Below are positions 34,043-43,614 of a stretch of DNA of 64,000 bases, piece after piece. Positions within the stretch are counted from its first letter, which is position 1. Each line of letters begins with the position of its first letter. The notes under the pieces were generated by a model that saw only the letters and a program-made list of their open reading frames with translations, made no database searches and was not told where the DNA came from. The translations under genes and the position numbers were made by a program. This DNA is from JAWWPG01 sp033850885 (GTDB lineage: Bacteria; Actinomycetota; Actinomycetes; Propionibacteriales; Nocardioidaceae), in contig JAWWPG010000009.1 of assembly GCA_033850885.1 (NCBI GenBank), forward strand, positions 1 through 64,000. Reading direction: 5' to 3'.

Positions 34043-37000
34043 GTGGGGGTCAGGACCTTCATCGGCTCGTGGCCGGTGGTCCGGCAGGCCACCGGGGACG
34101 ACGTACTGGGCAGGGGAGCGGCCGTACAGTCCGCGCGCAGTCAGGCGTGGCACGCCAGAACGGCCGACGCCGACCGCGTCGTCGACTCGATCTGCCCATA
34201 CTGCGCAGTCGGCTGCGGGCAGAAGGTGTTCGTCAAGGACGAGAAGGTGACGCAGATCGAGGGCGATCCCAACAGCCCGATCTCGCGGGGGAGGCTCTGC
34301 CCCAAGGGAAGCGCCAGTGCGCAGCTGGTGACCTCACCGGGCAGGGTCACCAAGGTCCGCTACCGGCGTCCCTACGGCACGGAGTGGGAGGACCTCGACC
34401 TCGACAAGGCCCTCGACATGATCGCCGACCGCGTCATCAAGACCCGCCGGGACTACTGGCAGTGGGAGGTCGACGGTCAGCGGGTACGACGTACGCTCGG
34501 CATCTCGAGCCTCGGAGGAGCGACCCTCGACAACGAGGAGAACTACCTCATGAAGAAGCTCTACACCGCGCTGGGGGCCATCCAGATCGAGAACCAGGCG
34601 CGTATTTGACACTCGTCCACCGTCCCCGGTCTGGGGGCGTCGTTCGGGCGGGGAGGCGCCACCACCTTCCAGCAGGATCTGGCAAACGCCGACTGCATCC
34701 TGATCCAGGGCTCGAACATGGCCGAGTGCCACCCGGTCGGCTTCCAGTGGGTGATGGAGGCCAAGGCCAAAGGCGCGACCGTCATCCACGTCGACCCACG
34801 CTTCACGCGCACCTCGGCGGTCGCCGACATCCACGCGGCGATCCGGGCCGGCACGGACATCGTGTTCCTGGGGGCCCTCGTCAACCACGTGCTGAGCAAC
34901 GACCTCTACTTCCGCGAGTACGTCGTCGCCTACACCAACGCACCTGCCATCATCACCGAGGATTACGTCGACTCCGAGGACCTCGGCGGGCTCTTCTCGG
35001 GGTATGACCCGGAGACCCGGACATACGACAGTGACTCCTGGCGGTACGACGACGGTGGCGACGACACCGCCGAGCACAGTGGGGATGGTGGACCCGGGGA
35101 CCATGACGGCGCGGCTCACGAGACAAGCCGGTCCGAGGCTGCCGGTTCCGGTGGCCCGAAGGTCGAGGCGTGGCCGCTCCGTGACGAATCGTTGGAGCAT
35201 CCGCGCTGCGTGTTCCAGATCCTGAAGCGGCACTTCGCCCGCTACACACCCGAGATGGTGCAGGACGTCTGCGGCATCCCGGCGGAGCAGTTCGCGAAGG
35301 TCGCCGACGCACTCACGTCCAACAGCGGACGGGACCGGACGAGTGCGATCTGCTATGCCGTCGGCTGGACGCACCATGCCAGCGGGGTTCAGGTCATTCG
35401 CACCGCCGCGATCCTGCAGCTGCTGCTCGGGAACATCGGGCGGCCCGGTGGCGGGATCATGGCTCTGCGTGGACACGCGAGCATCCAAGGCTCCACCGAC
35501 ATTCCCACGCTGTACAACCTCCTCCCCGGCTACCTTCCGATGCCGCACGCGCAGCAGCACCAGAACCTCGACGACTACGTCCGGCTGGACGAGGGGGCTG
35601 CCGGCTTCTGGGGCAACATGCGCAGCTACGTCGTCAGCCTGCTCAAGTCGTACTGGGGCGAATCCGCCACCGAGGAGAACGAGTTCTGCTTCGACTACCT
35701 GCCGCGCCTGACCGGCGACCACGGCACCTACCAGACGGTGCTCGAGCAGATCAGCGGCAAGAGCAAGGGCTACTTCCTGGTCGGTGAGAACCCGGCCGTC
35801 GGGACCTCGAACGGCAACATGCAGCGGCTCGGGCTGGCCGCGCTCGACTGGCTGGTGGTCCGGGACCTGGTGATGGTGGAGTCGGCCACGTTCTGGAAGG
35901 ACGGGCCGGAGATCGAGACCGGGGAGATGACCACCACGGAGATCGGCACGGAGGTCTTCTTCCTGCCCGCCGCCGCCCACACCGAGAAGAGCGGCACATT
36001 CACGAACACCCAGCGCCTCCTGCAGTGGCACCACAAGGCCGTCGAGCCGCCCGGTGACGCGACTAGCGACCTGTGGTTCTACTACCACCTCGGTCGCCGC
36101 ATCCGCCAGAAGCTCGCCGGCTCCACCGACCCGATGGACCGGCCGCTCCTCGACCTGGTGTGGCAGTACCCCGAGGAGGGCGAGGAACGCGAACCCAGCG
36201 CGGCCGCGGTGCTTCGCGAGATCAACGGCACCGGCCCTGACGGCGCGGCCTTGTCGGCGTACACGGAGCTGAAGCCGGACGGGTCGACGAAGTGTGGCTG
36301 CTGGATCTACTGCGGCGTGTACGCCGACGAGGTGAACCAGGCCGCCAGGCGGAAGCCGGGTCGCGAGCAGAGCTGGGTGGCACCGGAGTGGGGATGGGCG
36401 TGGCCCGCCAACCGCCGGATCCTCTACAACCGTGCATCCGCCGACCCGGACGGCAGGCCGTGGAGTGAGGGCAAGGCCTACGTCTGGTGGGACGAGGAAG
36501 CGGGCAAGTGGACCGGCCACGACGTGCCCGACTTCATCCCGGACCGCGAGCCGCACCATGTGCCGGAGGAGGGCGCCTCCGGACCCGACGCCATTGGTGG
36601 CTCGGACCCGTTCGTCATGCAGACGGATGGGAAGGCGTGGCTCTTCGCTTCGGCCGGCCTGGCCGACGGTCCGCTGCCCGCTCACTACGAGCCGCCGGAG
36701 TCGCCGGTCCTCAACGAGGTCTACGCCCAGCAGGACAACCCGGCAAGCAAGCACTACGAGTCGCCCGTCAACGACGCCAACCCCTCCGGCAGCGACGTGT
36801 TCCCGTTCGTGTTCACGACGTACCGGCTCACCGAGCACCACACGGCGGGAGGCATGAGCCGCACGCTGCCGTTCCTCTCGGAGCTTCAGCCCGCGTTCTT
36901 CTGCGAGGTGTCGCCGCAGCTGGCCGCCGAGCGAGGTCTCGAGAACCTCGGCTGGGCCACCATCGTGACCGCCCGCACCGCCATCGAGGCGCAGGTGATC

Positions 37001-37297
37001 GTCACCGAGCGCATGCGCCCGCTCCGGTTGGCAGGTCGGGTCGTGCACCAGGTCGGGCTGCCGTACCACTGGGGGCAGACCGGCCTGACGACAGGTGACT
37101 CGGCGAACGACCTCGTGAGCGTCACCGTCGACCCCAACGTCAACATCCAGGACAAGGTCGGGACCTGCGACATCCAGCCGGGCCGACGGCCACGGGGGCC
37201 GTTGCTGCTGGCGTACGTTGCCGACTACCGCCGTCGAGCCGGGATGGACGACGTGGACGTGGGCCACGTGCTCGACGCGAAGGAGGGAGAGCCGTGA
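34043..37297 (+). CDS. fdhA: formate dehydrogenase alpha subunit, selenocysteine-containing
   Basis: A 1084-residue molybdo/tungsto-bis-MGD oxidoreductase that oxidises formate to CO2. Codon 189 is an in-frame TGA (34607-34609) read as selenocysteine: the context ENQARI-Sec-HSST matches the Sec site of Fdh-N type enzymes and the frame continues with the family sequence to TGA at 37295. N-terminal [4Fe-4S] motif CPYCAVGCGQKVFV with CPKG is at residues 51-97. GTG start with GAGAGGAG seven bases upstream. No twin-arginine signal is seen, so the site of action is uncertain. Residues about 331-375 form a Gly/Asp/His-rich insertion absent from typical homologues. The stop overlaps fdhB by four bases. 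Annotating it as two ORFs or a pseudogene would be wrong. Confidence 0.96.
34607..34645 (+). promoter_or_regulatory. bacterial SECIS element directing UGA to selenocysteine
   Basis: Right after the in-frame TGA at 34607, bases 34621-34627 pair with 34633-34639 (seven pairs, one G-U) and expose the apical loop GGTCT at 34628-34632. The loop sequence and its position, 22 bases counted from the U of UGA, are the same as I recall for the E. coli fdhF SECIS. This is the expected SelB binding site. Confidence 0.9.
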
Positions 37298-38229
37298 CCT
37301 CGCATCGCCTGTCCGGCCCGTTGCACGAGGTCAGTGCGGAGGCCGGGTACGCTGCCCCGCCGCCACGAGTGGGGTTCTTCACCGACACCAGCGTCTGCAT
37401 CGGCTGCAAGGCCTGCGAGGTCGCCTGCAAGCAGTGGAATGGTGTTCCCGAGGACGGGTTGCTGCTGACCGGCATGTCGTACGACAACACGGGCCAGCTG
37501 GACGCGAACTCCTGGCGCCACGTGGCGTTCATCGAGCAGTCGGCGCCTATCGTCCCGGTCCTCGACAAGGAGGCAACGATCGAGACCAGGAGGGCACCGA
37601 CGGATCTCGGAATGCCGAGGCTGCGTCCGAACGACCCTCAGGGCACCTCCACCAACGACACGGACCTGCGTTGGCTCATGTCGTCGGACGTCTGCAAGCA
37701 CTGCACCCATGCGGCCTGCCTCGACGTCTGTCCGACTGGCGCCTTGTTCCGTACGGAGTTCGGCACCGTCGTCGTACAACCCGATGTATGCAACGGATGC
37801 GGCTACTGCGTCCCCGCTTGTCCGTACGGCGTGATCGACCAGCGCAAGGAGGACGGCCGGGTCTTCAAGTGCACGCTCTGTTACGACCGTCTCAAGGTGG
37901 GCGAGGAACCGGCCTGCGCCAAGGCCTGCCCGACCGAGTCGATCCAGTTCGGCGAGCTGGACGTGCTGAGGGAGCGTGCCGACCGGAGGGTGGCCGAGCT
38001 GCATGCCCAGGGCGTCGACGTGGCGCGGCTCTACGGCCAGGATCCCGACGACGGGGTCGGCGGGGACGGTGCGTTCTTCCTGCTGCTCGACGAGCCCGAG
38101 GTGTACGGCCTGCCGCCGGACCCCGTGGTCACGACCCGTGACCTGCCGTCGATCTGGAGGCACGTGGGAGCGGCGGCGCTCACGCTGGCGGCTGCCGGTG
38201 TCGCGGCGTTCGCCGGGAGGCGCCGATGA
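37294..38229 (+). CDS. fdhB: formate dehydrogenase iron-sulfur (beta) subunit
   Basis: A 311-residue four-cluster ferredoxin-like electron transfer subunit. Cysteine groups are CIGCKACEVACKQW near residue 33, CKHCTHAACLDVCPTG near 133, CNGCGYCVPACPYGVI near 166 and CTLCYDRLKVGEEPACAKACPTE near 193, the set of an FdnH/HybA-type subunit. A C-terminal hydrophobic helix (AAALTLAAAGVAAFAG) before a basic end can anchor it in the membrane. It passes electrons from the selenoprotein to the NrfD-like subunit. GTG overlaps the fdhA stop and the end overlaps the next ATG by four bases. Confidence 0.95.
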   Translation: MTSHRLSGPLHEVSAEAGYAAPPPRVGFFTDTSVCIGCKACEVACKQWNGVPEDGLLLTGMSYDNTGQLDANSWRHVAFIEQSAPIVPVLDKEATIETRRAPTDLGMPRLRPNDPQGTSTNDTDLRWLMSSDVCKHCTHAACLDVCPTGALFRTEFGTVVVQPDVCNGCGYCVPACPYGVIDQRKEDGRVFKCTLCYDRLKVGEEPACAKACPTESIQFGELDVLRERADRRVAELHAQGVDVARLYGQDPDDGVGGDGAFFLLLDEPEVYGLPPDPVVTTRDLPSIWRHVGAAALTLAAAGVAAFAGRRR

Positions 38230-39143
38230 GGGAGCCACGGGTGGTCCCCGACGTCGAGCCAGCGTCGTACTACGGTCGCCCGATCCTCAAAGCCCCGGTG
38301 TGGAAGCAGCCCGACGTCCCCCTCTACCTCTATCTCGGCGGCGTGGCCGGGGCTTCCGCGGTCCTCGCCGAGGGCGCGGCCCTGACCGGGCGGCCCGCCC
38401 TCGAGCGGGTGACCCGGCTTGCTGCGGCGGCCGGTGCGGGCCTCGGCACCGTCGCGCTCGTGCACGACCTCGGACGCCCGGAGCGGTTCCTGAACATGCT
38501 GCGGGTGTTCAAGCCGACGTCGCCGCTGTCCGTCGGCTCCTGGATACTGGCGCCGTTCGGTGGGCTGGCGGCCGGCGCGGCGCTGTCGGAGGTGACGGGC
38601 CGGCTGCCGTGGCTCGGCCGGCTGGCCGGCGCCGGCGCGGGCCTGCTCGGCCCGGCCCTGGCGACGTACACCGGTGCCCTGATCAGCAACACGGCGGTCC
38701 CGGCCTGGCACGCGGCGTATCGCGAGATGCCCTTCCTCTTCGCGGGCAGCGCGTCCACAGCGGCGGCCGGCATCGCGCTGATCGGGACACCGGTCGACGA
38801 GGCGGGTCCGGCCCGGAGGTTGGCCGTGGTCGGGGCGGGCGTCGAGATCGTCGCCGCCGAGCTGCTCCTGAACCGGCTGGGGATGGTCGGTGAGCCGTAC
38901 CGGCAGGGCCGACCGGGGAGGTTCATGAAGACGGCCCGCAACCTGACCATCGCCGGGGTGGCTACCGCCCTGCTCGGACGTCGCTCGCGGTCGCTGGCCG
39001 TGGCGGCCGGCGCCTCGTTCCAGGCAGCTTCCGTCCTCACGAGGTTCGCCGTCTTCCAGGCCGGGCTCGCCTCAGCCAAGGACCCCAAGTACACCGTCGT
39101 ACCTCAGCGGGAGCGGATCCGCGAACGTACGCTGGCCGGGTGA
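38226..39143 (+). CDS. NrfD/PsrC-like membrane subunit of the formate dehydrogenase
   Basis: A 305-residue polytopic membrane protein with about eight hydrophobic segments. The early motif SYYGRPILKAPVWKQPDVPLYLYLGGVAGASAVLA and HDLGRPERFLNMLRVFKPTSPLSVGSW match the NrfD/PsrC quinone-interacting subunits. It would transfer electrons from FdhB to the quinone pool in place of the cytochrome b subunit of FdnI. ATGA overlap with fdhB and GTGA overlap with selD mean that the four genes fdhA-fdhB-nrfD-selD form one coupled operon. Confidence 0.9.
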   Translation: MREPRVVPDVEPASYYGRPILKAPVWKQPDVPLYLYLGGVAGASAVLAEGAALTGRPALERVTRLAAAAGAGLGTVALVHDLGRPERFLNMLRVFKPTSPLSVGSWILAPFGGLAAGAALSEVTGRLPWLGRLAGAGAGLLGPALATYTGALISNTAVPAWHAAYREMPFLFAGSASTAAAGIALIGTPVDEAGPARRLAVVGAGVEIVAAELLLNRLGMVGEPYRQGRPGRFMKTARNLTIAGVATALLGRRSRSLAVAAGASFQAASVLTRFAVFQAGLASAKDPKYTVVPQRERIRERTLAG

Positions 39144-40135
39144 CCGGCAGCCTTGCGCATGTCCGACTGACACAGACCGCCTCGGGCGGAGGCTGTGCGT
39201 GCAAGGTCCCCCCCGGCGAGCTCGAACGCATCCTCGCCGACCTGCCCGCCTCGCGGCAGGCAGGGGATCTGATCGTCGGCCTCGAGAACGGAGACGATGC
39301 GGCCGTGGTCCGTCTGGACAGCGCTCGGGCGGTGATCCTCACTGCCGACTTCTTCACGCCGGTGGTCGACGATCCTTACGACTGGGGCCGCATCGCTGCC
39401 GCCAACGCCTTGTCGGATGTTTACGCGATGGGCGGGGACCCGCTGGTCGCGGTGAACCTGCTCGCCTGGCCGCGCGAGACGCTGCCCTTCGAGCTGGCCA
39501 GCGAGGTGCTCCGAGGCGGGGCCGACGTGTGTGGAGAAGCGGGCTGCCACCTCGCCGGTGGTCACAGCATCGACGATGTCGAGCCGAAGTACGGGCTGGC
39601 CGTGACCGGCACCGCCCACCCGGACCGGCTGCTCCGCAACGACGCCGCCACTGAGGGTCTGCCGCTGACCTTGACGAAGCCGCTCGGGCTGGGGGTGCTC
39701 AACAACCGGCACAAGGCGACCGGGGAGCGCCACGACGGTGCTGTCGCCGTCATGACGACCCTCAACCGCGACGCGTCACGGGCCGCCCTGGCCGCTGGCG
39801 CCGTGTGCGCCACCGACGTCACCGGGTTCGGTCTGCTCGGCCATCTCTACAAGCTCGTGCGGGCCAGCGGCGTCTCGGCTGAGCTCGACGCCAGTACGGT
39901 GGCATACATCGAGGGAGCGCGCGAGGCGCTGGCCGACGGATTCGTCCCGGGGGGCAGCCGGCGCAACCTCGAGTGGGTCAGACCGCACCTCGACTCTCGA
40001 GTCGACGAGTCCGAGCTCCTGCTGCTTGCAGACGCGCAGACGTCAGGGGGCCTGCTGGTCGTCGGTGAGGTTCCCGGCTACCCGGTCGTCGGCCGTACGA
40101 CGGCTCAGCGCTCAACCGCCATTGTGGTCCGGTGA
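39140..40135 (+). CDS. selD: selenide, water dikinase
   Basis: A 331-residue selenophosphate synthetase that makes the selenium donor for SelA from selenide and ATP. The N-terminal active-site loop is TASGGGCACKVPPGEL, with Cys (not selenocysteine) at residue 18 and the conserved Lys at 21. It is followed by NGDDAAVVRLD, TADFFTPVVDDPYDWGRIAAANALSDVYAMGG and CATDVTGFGLLGHLYK, all strongly conserved in SelD. It is the last gene of the formate dehydrogenase operon and completes the selA-selB-selC-selD set. Its 3' end overlaps the convergent gene at 40112 by 24 bases. Confidence 0.97.
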   Translation: MTGSLAHVRLTQTASGGGCACKVPPGELERILADLPASRQAGDLIVGLENGDDAAVVRLDSARAVILTADFFTPVVDDPYDWGRIAAANALSDVYAMGGDPLVAVNLLAWPRETLPFELASEVLRGGADVCGEAGCHLAGGHSIDDVEPKYGLAVTGTAHPDRLLRNDAATEGLPLTLTKPLGLGVLNNRHKATGERHDGAVAVMTTLNRDASRAALAAGAVCATDVTGFGLLGHLYKLVRASGVSAELDASTVAYIEGAREALADGFVPGGSRRNLEWVRPHLDSRVDESELLLLADAQTSGGLLVVGEVPGYPVVGRTTAQRSTAIVVR

Positions 40136-40369
40136 CCCGGAGCCGGACCGGCGGGGTCGCGCGGCGCTACGCCGGGCCTGTCGCGACTCGAGGTGGTAGG
40201 CGTGGATGATCGCGAGCACCAGGGCTCCCACGGCCCCGGCCGCGATCAGGACCACGGTGGTCGCAACCCAGGGAGTGCCGTGGATGTCATGGGCGCGCAG
40301 CATCACCGCGCACACCACGCCCGCGGCCAGGACCACCCCGACCGCGATGAACGCCACCAGCCGCCGCAT
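40112..40369 (-). CDS. small two-helix membrane protein
   Basis: An 85-residue protein with two hydrophobic helices (residues about 4-22 and 36-57) separated by a short loop (RAHDIHGTPW) and ending in a basic, Ser-rich tail (RQARRSAARPRRSGSG). No family is recognised. ATG lies one base after the stop of the F420-dependent oxidoreductase gene, so co-transcription is likely. The tail overlaps the end of selD on the other strand by 24 bases. Two clear membrane helices and tight spacing support a real gene. Confidence 0.65.
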   Translation of the reverse strand: MRRLVAFIAVGVVLAAGVVCAVMLRAHDIHGTPWVATTVVLIAAGAVGALVLAIIHAYHLESRQARRSAARPRRSGSGSPDHNGG

Positions 40370-40370
40370 G

Positions 40371-41327
40371 TCAGCTGCCCCGCAGCTTGGGCAGCACCTC
40401 GTCGCCGTACATGCGGATCATTTCCGCGTAGTGCGGCCCCATGTTCGCCACGTAGATGTCGTCGAACCCGACCTCGAGGTACGGCTCGAAGGCGCGCAGG
40501 TGGTCCACGGCGTCCGGGCCACAGGCCACGGATTCCCCCGTCATCTCGGGCGTGACGAGTGACGACGCCTGCTCGAAGTGCTTCGGGGAAGGGAGCACCT
40601 GCGAAAGCTCGCCCGGCAGGCCGCTGTTGGCCCATAGCCGGTGGGCGATCTCGACGCCCTGCTGGCGGATCTCCGCGTAGCAGACCTTGAGGCCGGCCTG
40701 CAGCGGTTTCCCCTGCCCGCCCTCGGCGCGGAACTGCTGGACCAGGTCCTTATCCGGCGTCGTCGTGATGTACCCGTCCGCGATGCGGGCGGCGGCGCTG
40801 ACCGCCTTCGGCCCGAAGCCCGACATGTAGATCGGCGGGGGCGTCTCCGGCAGCGTGTAGATGCGCGCCGTGTCGACGGTGTAGTAGGTGCCACGGTGCG
40901 AGACGACATCCCCGGTCCAAAGCTCACGGATCAGCCCGACGGCCTCCTCCAGCATCTCGAGCCGGACGTCGGCGCTGGGGAAGGCCTGGCCGAGGATGTG
41001 CTCGTTCAGCGCCTCGCCGGTGCCGATCCCGAGGGCGAACCTGCCGTCCAACAGGACGGCGCTGGTCGCCGCCGCCTGGGCCACGATCACGGGATTGATG
41101 CGCATCGTCGGACAGGTCACGGCGGTGGTGACCGGCAGGTCGCACACCTGTGAGATGGCACCGATCACCGACCAGACGAACGGGCTCTGCCCCTGCTCGT
41201 CGTTCCACGGGTGGTAGTGGTCGCTGATCCACAGGGCGTCGAAGCCCGCGTCCGCGGCTCGCCGAGCCTGGTCGACGAGCTCGGCAGGGGTGTACTCCTC
41301 ACAGGACAAGAAGTATCCGAAGCGCAT
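40371..41327 (-). CDS. LLM class F420-dependent oxidoreductase
   Basis: A 318-residue luciferase-like monooxygenase fold enzyme of the F420-dependent group related to F420-dependent glucose-6-phosphate dehydrogenase. Seen: FLSCEEYTPAELVDQARRAADAGFDALWISDHYHPWNDEQGQSPFVW at the N-terminus with the SDHxHPW motif that contacts the deazaflavin, TRMxxNP-like PTMRINPVIVAQAAAT, GRFALGIGTGEALNEHI and PPPIYMSGFGPKAV. ATG start. True Fgd activity cannot be assumed because several paralogues exist per genome. The small membrane protein gene follows immediately. Confidence 0.92.
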   Translation of the reverse strand: MRFGYFLSCEEYTPAELVDQARRAADAGFDALWISDHYHPWNDEQGQSPFVWSVIGAISQVCDLPVTTAVTCPTMRINPVIVAQAAATSAVLLDGRFALGIGTGEALNEHILGQAFPSADVRLEMLEEAVGLIRELWTGDVVSHRGTYYTVDTARIYTLPETPPPIYMSGFGPKAVSAAARIADGYITTTPDKDLVQQFRAEGGQGKPLQAGLKVCYAEIRQQGVEIAHRLWANSGLPGELSQVLPSPKHFEQASSLVTPEMTGESVACGPDAVDHLRAFEPYLEVGFDDIYVANMGPHYAEMIRMYGDEVLPKLRGS

Positions 41328-41410
41328 GGGCGACTCCTCCGGTTCGGGTGGACCTCAGGGGTTCAAGTGCCCCGCCGACGGGGCCGCGAAACCCCTCTTG
41401 TCGCGCCGGC

Positions 41411-41794
41411 TCAGAGGTTCTGGTGGAGGCAGAGGACGTTGCCGTCGGGATCGAGGAACCAGGCGGCCCGCTCAGACCCCAGCACGCAGACGTGGTCGAC
41501 CGTCTTCAGCCCCGGGAGGTCGTAGTCCTCGAAAACCACTCCTCGGTCCTCCAGATCGGTGATCGCGGCGGGCACGTCGTCGACCTCGAAGCTCAGCGCG
41601 GTGTGCTGCGGCTGGGAGCCGGCCGGACGGGTCAGCAGCCCGAGGGTTGCTCCGCCTGCCAGCTCGAAAATCAGGCTGCCCTCGAGGTTTTTGCCCTTGA
41701 ACGGTAGGCCCAGGACATCGCCGTAGAACACCTGCGCCCGTTCGGGCTCCGTGATGGCGAGCATCGTGGTGGTGGGGCTGCTGGCAAGGGACAT
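41411..41794 (-). CDS. VOC (glyoxalase/bleomycin resistance) family protein
   Basis: A 127-residue vicinal oxygen chelate fold protein with two beta-alpha-beta-beta-beta modules. Seen: RAQVFYGDVLGLPFKGKNLEGSLIFEL in the first module and HTALSFEVDDVPAAITDLEDRGVVFEDYD with AAWFLDPDGNVLCLHQ in the second, the usual signature near the metal ligand Glu/His. Ligand is unknown; such proteins range from dioxygenases to drug-binding proteins. GAGGT precedes ATG 41794. It stands alone between the F420 oxidoreductase and the decayed permease. Confidence 0.85.
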   Translation of the reverse strand: MSLASSPTTTMLAITEPERAQVFYGDVLGLPFKGKNLEGSLIFELAGGATLGLLTRPAGSQPQHTALSFEVDDVPAAITDLEDRGVVFEDYDLPGLKTVDHVCVLGSERAAWFLDPDGNVLCLHQNL

Positions 41795-41921
41795 GGCATA
41801 CCTCGTTTCGGTACGACGAATATCCCGCGGACCGGACCGTTCGGCAAGCGGTTCCCGGAGTTCGGTTCAGGGTGTGCGGTCAGGCGGTCCTGAGGTCAGG
41901 CGCCTCCTCGATCGCCTTCTG

Positions 41922-43450
41922 CTAGAGGCGCACCGCTTCCTTGACCTTGTCAGATGTCATCGCCAAGCTGACGGCGTAGTAGAAGATGACCAGGCTGAAC
42001 GCGGCAACGAACGCAAGGTCGACCCAGTCGGGGGGACAAGCTCAGCGCCGTGGCCGTAGCGACCCAGCAGCCCGAGGATCGTCATCCCGATCAGCCAAGG
42101 CCAGATTCAAGAGGCAGCGCGCCAGTCGACGTCCTTGCGGTGCACGTCGTCTCGGCGGCGCAGCTCGACCTCGAAGATCACCCGCCCGACGAAGATTCCG
42201 GCCAGCAGTTTCCAGGTGGCCTCGAAACCACCCCAGTAGATGATGAGGTTCGCGAAGATGAACCCGGCCGGGTTGAGCACCTTCGGCCAGGGGATCCGAT
42301 ACGCGCGGGCGCGCTCGGGGTCTCGGTCCTGCAGTGCTGCGAGCGCGATCGGGGCGAAGCCATACATGATGGCGGTGGCAGAGGTCACCAGCCCGACCAG
42401 CGAGCTCCAGCTGGGGAACGGCAGGAAGGCGAGGAGACCGGGCACGAATGCGAGCAGGATGGAGCCGACCGGCACCTTGCGCGACGACGTCCTGGTCAGC
42501 CACTCCGGCATCACGTCGTCCTCGCCGAGCGCGTAGGAGATCGCGCCGACGTCCCCAGGTAGATCAGTCCGGTACCGGCAGGGGAGATGACCGCGTCGAC
42601 GAGAAGGATCTTCGCGAGCCAGCCGGCGCCGACCGCAATCGCGAGCGTGTAGAAGGCGGAGTCGATGGTCCCCGGGCCGAGCGGGTGCTGCCACCCGTTG
42701 GCGAGGTGGGACGGGTTGAGTCCCCCGATGAACGCCATCTCGATGCAGATGTACAACGCGGCCCCGGATCAACATGGCGGTGATCACGGCACGTGGCATG
42801 GTCCGCTGGGGATCCTTGGCCTCGCCGGCCATTCTGCACCGCCTGCTCGAAGCCCTGCAGGGCGAACACCACCCCGGCCGGCAGTGCCGCGAAGATGCCG
42901 TGGGCTCCGTACGGGGCGAAGCCGCCACCGGCGGTGAAGTTGCTGATGTGGAACGTCAGGATGACCAGTACCACCACGGTCAGCGCAGGAACTGCGATCT
43001 TCCACAGGACTATGACCGAGTTGCTGTCGGAGAGCAGCTTGGCGCCCATCACGTTGATGATGGTGAACACGAGCATGGCAGCCGCGGCAATGATCAGACC
43101 GCGCCCGTTCAGGGTGCCATTGGAGTTCAACATGGAGAAGTGCTGCTTGGTCCAGTCCGTACCGTCCAGATACGAGATGCTCGCCTCAACCTCGATGGGA
43201 GCAATCGTGACCGCCTGCAGGTATGCCGCCCACCCGGCCGTGAAACCCGCGAGTGCCCCGAAGCTGAAGTAGGGGAACCGGGACGTGCCACCGGCGACCG
43301 GATAGGCGGTCCCCAGCTCGGCATGGATCAGCGCCAGCACGATGAGCATGAAGGCCGCCAGCACCCAGGAGATGATCGAGGCACCACCTGCCGACTCGGC
43401 CGCGAAGAGCGCCCCCAGCAGCCACCCGGAGCCATCCAGTATCGGCTGGG
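41922..43450 (-). pseudogene. frameshifted APC permease remnant
   Basis: Pieces of one APC permease lie in order but in different frames. About 43450-42830 gives GSGWLLGALFAAESAGGASIISW through FALQGFEQAVQN. 42756-42550 gives EMAFIGGLNPSHLANGWQHP through SPAGTGLIYLGTSA. 42540-42107 gives SYALGEDDVMPEWLTRTSSRK through VELRRRDDVHRKDVDWRAAS. About 42020-41922 gives WVDLAFVAAFSLVIFYYAVSLAM to a TAG stop. Each piece matches the intact permease at 44879 in order. At least three frame changes are needed and the first 30-40 residues are missing. The 5' border touches the fragment at 43445-43614. The gene cannot make a full transporter. Confidence 0.88.
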
Positions 43451-43614
43451 AGCGACTTCGCGATTTGGGTCCAGGCTCGTCCTTGCTCGACTTGGCGTTC
43501 GATGTCCAGACGGAGTGGGCTCCCACATGTTCGGCACAGCCTGGCGTTCACTGCGGGATACTCGCGTCCCCCGATCGCGACGGTGGCGAGGGCTTGGGTC
43601 TGGGTGTTGGTCAT
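43445..43614 (-). pseudogene. 5' fragment of a CxxC-containing small protein gene
   Basis: A good start, AAGGAG five bases before ATG 43614, opens a frame reading REYPAVNARLCRTCGSP and LDIERQVEQGRAWTQIAKSLP. A CxxC pair followed by an amphipathic helix-turn-helix-like segment resembles small DNA-binding or phage-associated proteins, though I cannot name the family. After about residue 57 the frame runs into permease DNA in the wrong frame and makes no sense. I read it as a gene truncated by the recombination that also removed the start of the permease pseudogene. It has no downstream CxxC partner. Confidence 0.5.

Noticed and set aside
34043..34609. Short ORF ending at TGA, suggesting a broken formate dehydrogenase
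   Set aside because: The TGA is at the conserved selenocysteine position, is followed by a SECIS hairpin and the frame continues with conserved sequence; sel genes are adjacent.
34334..37267. Long minus-strand open frame antisense to fdhA
   Set aside because: Shadow of a high-GC coding region with no recognisable domain.
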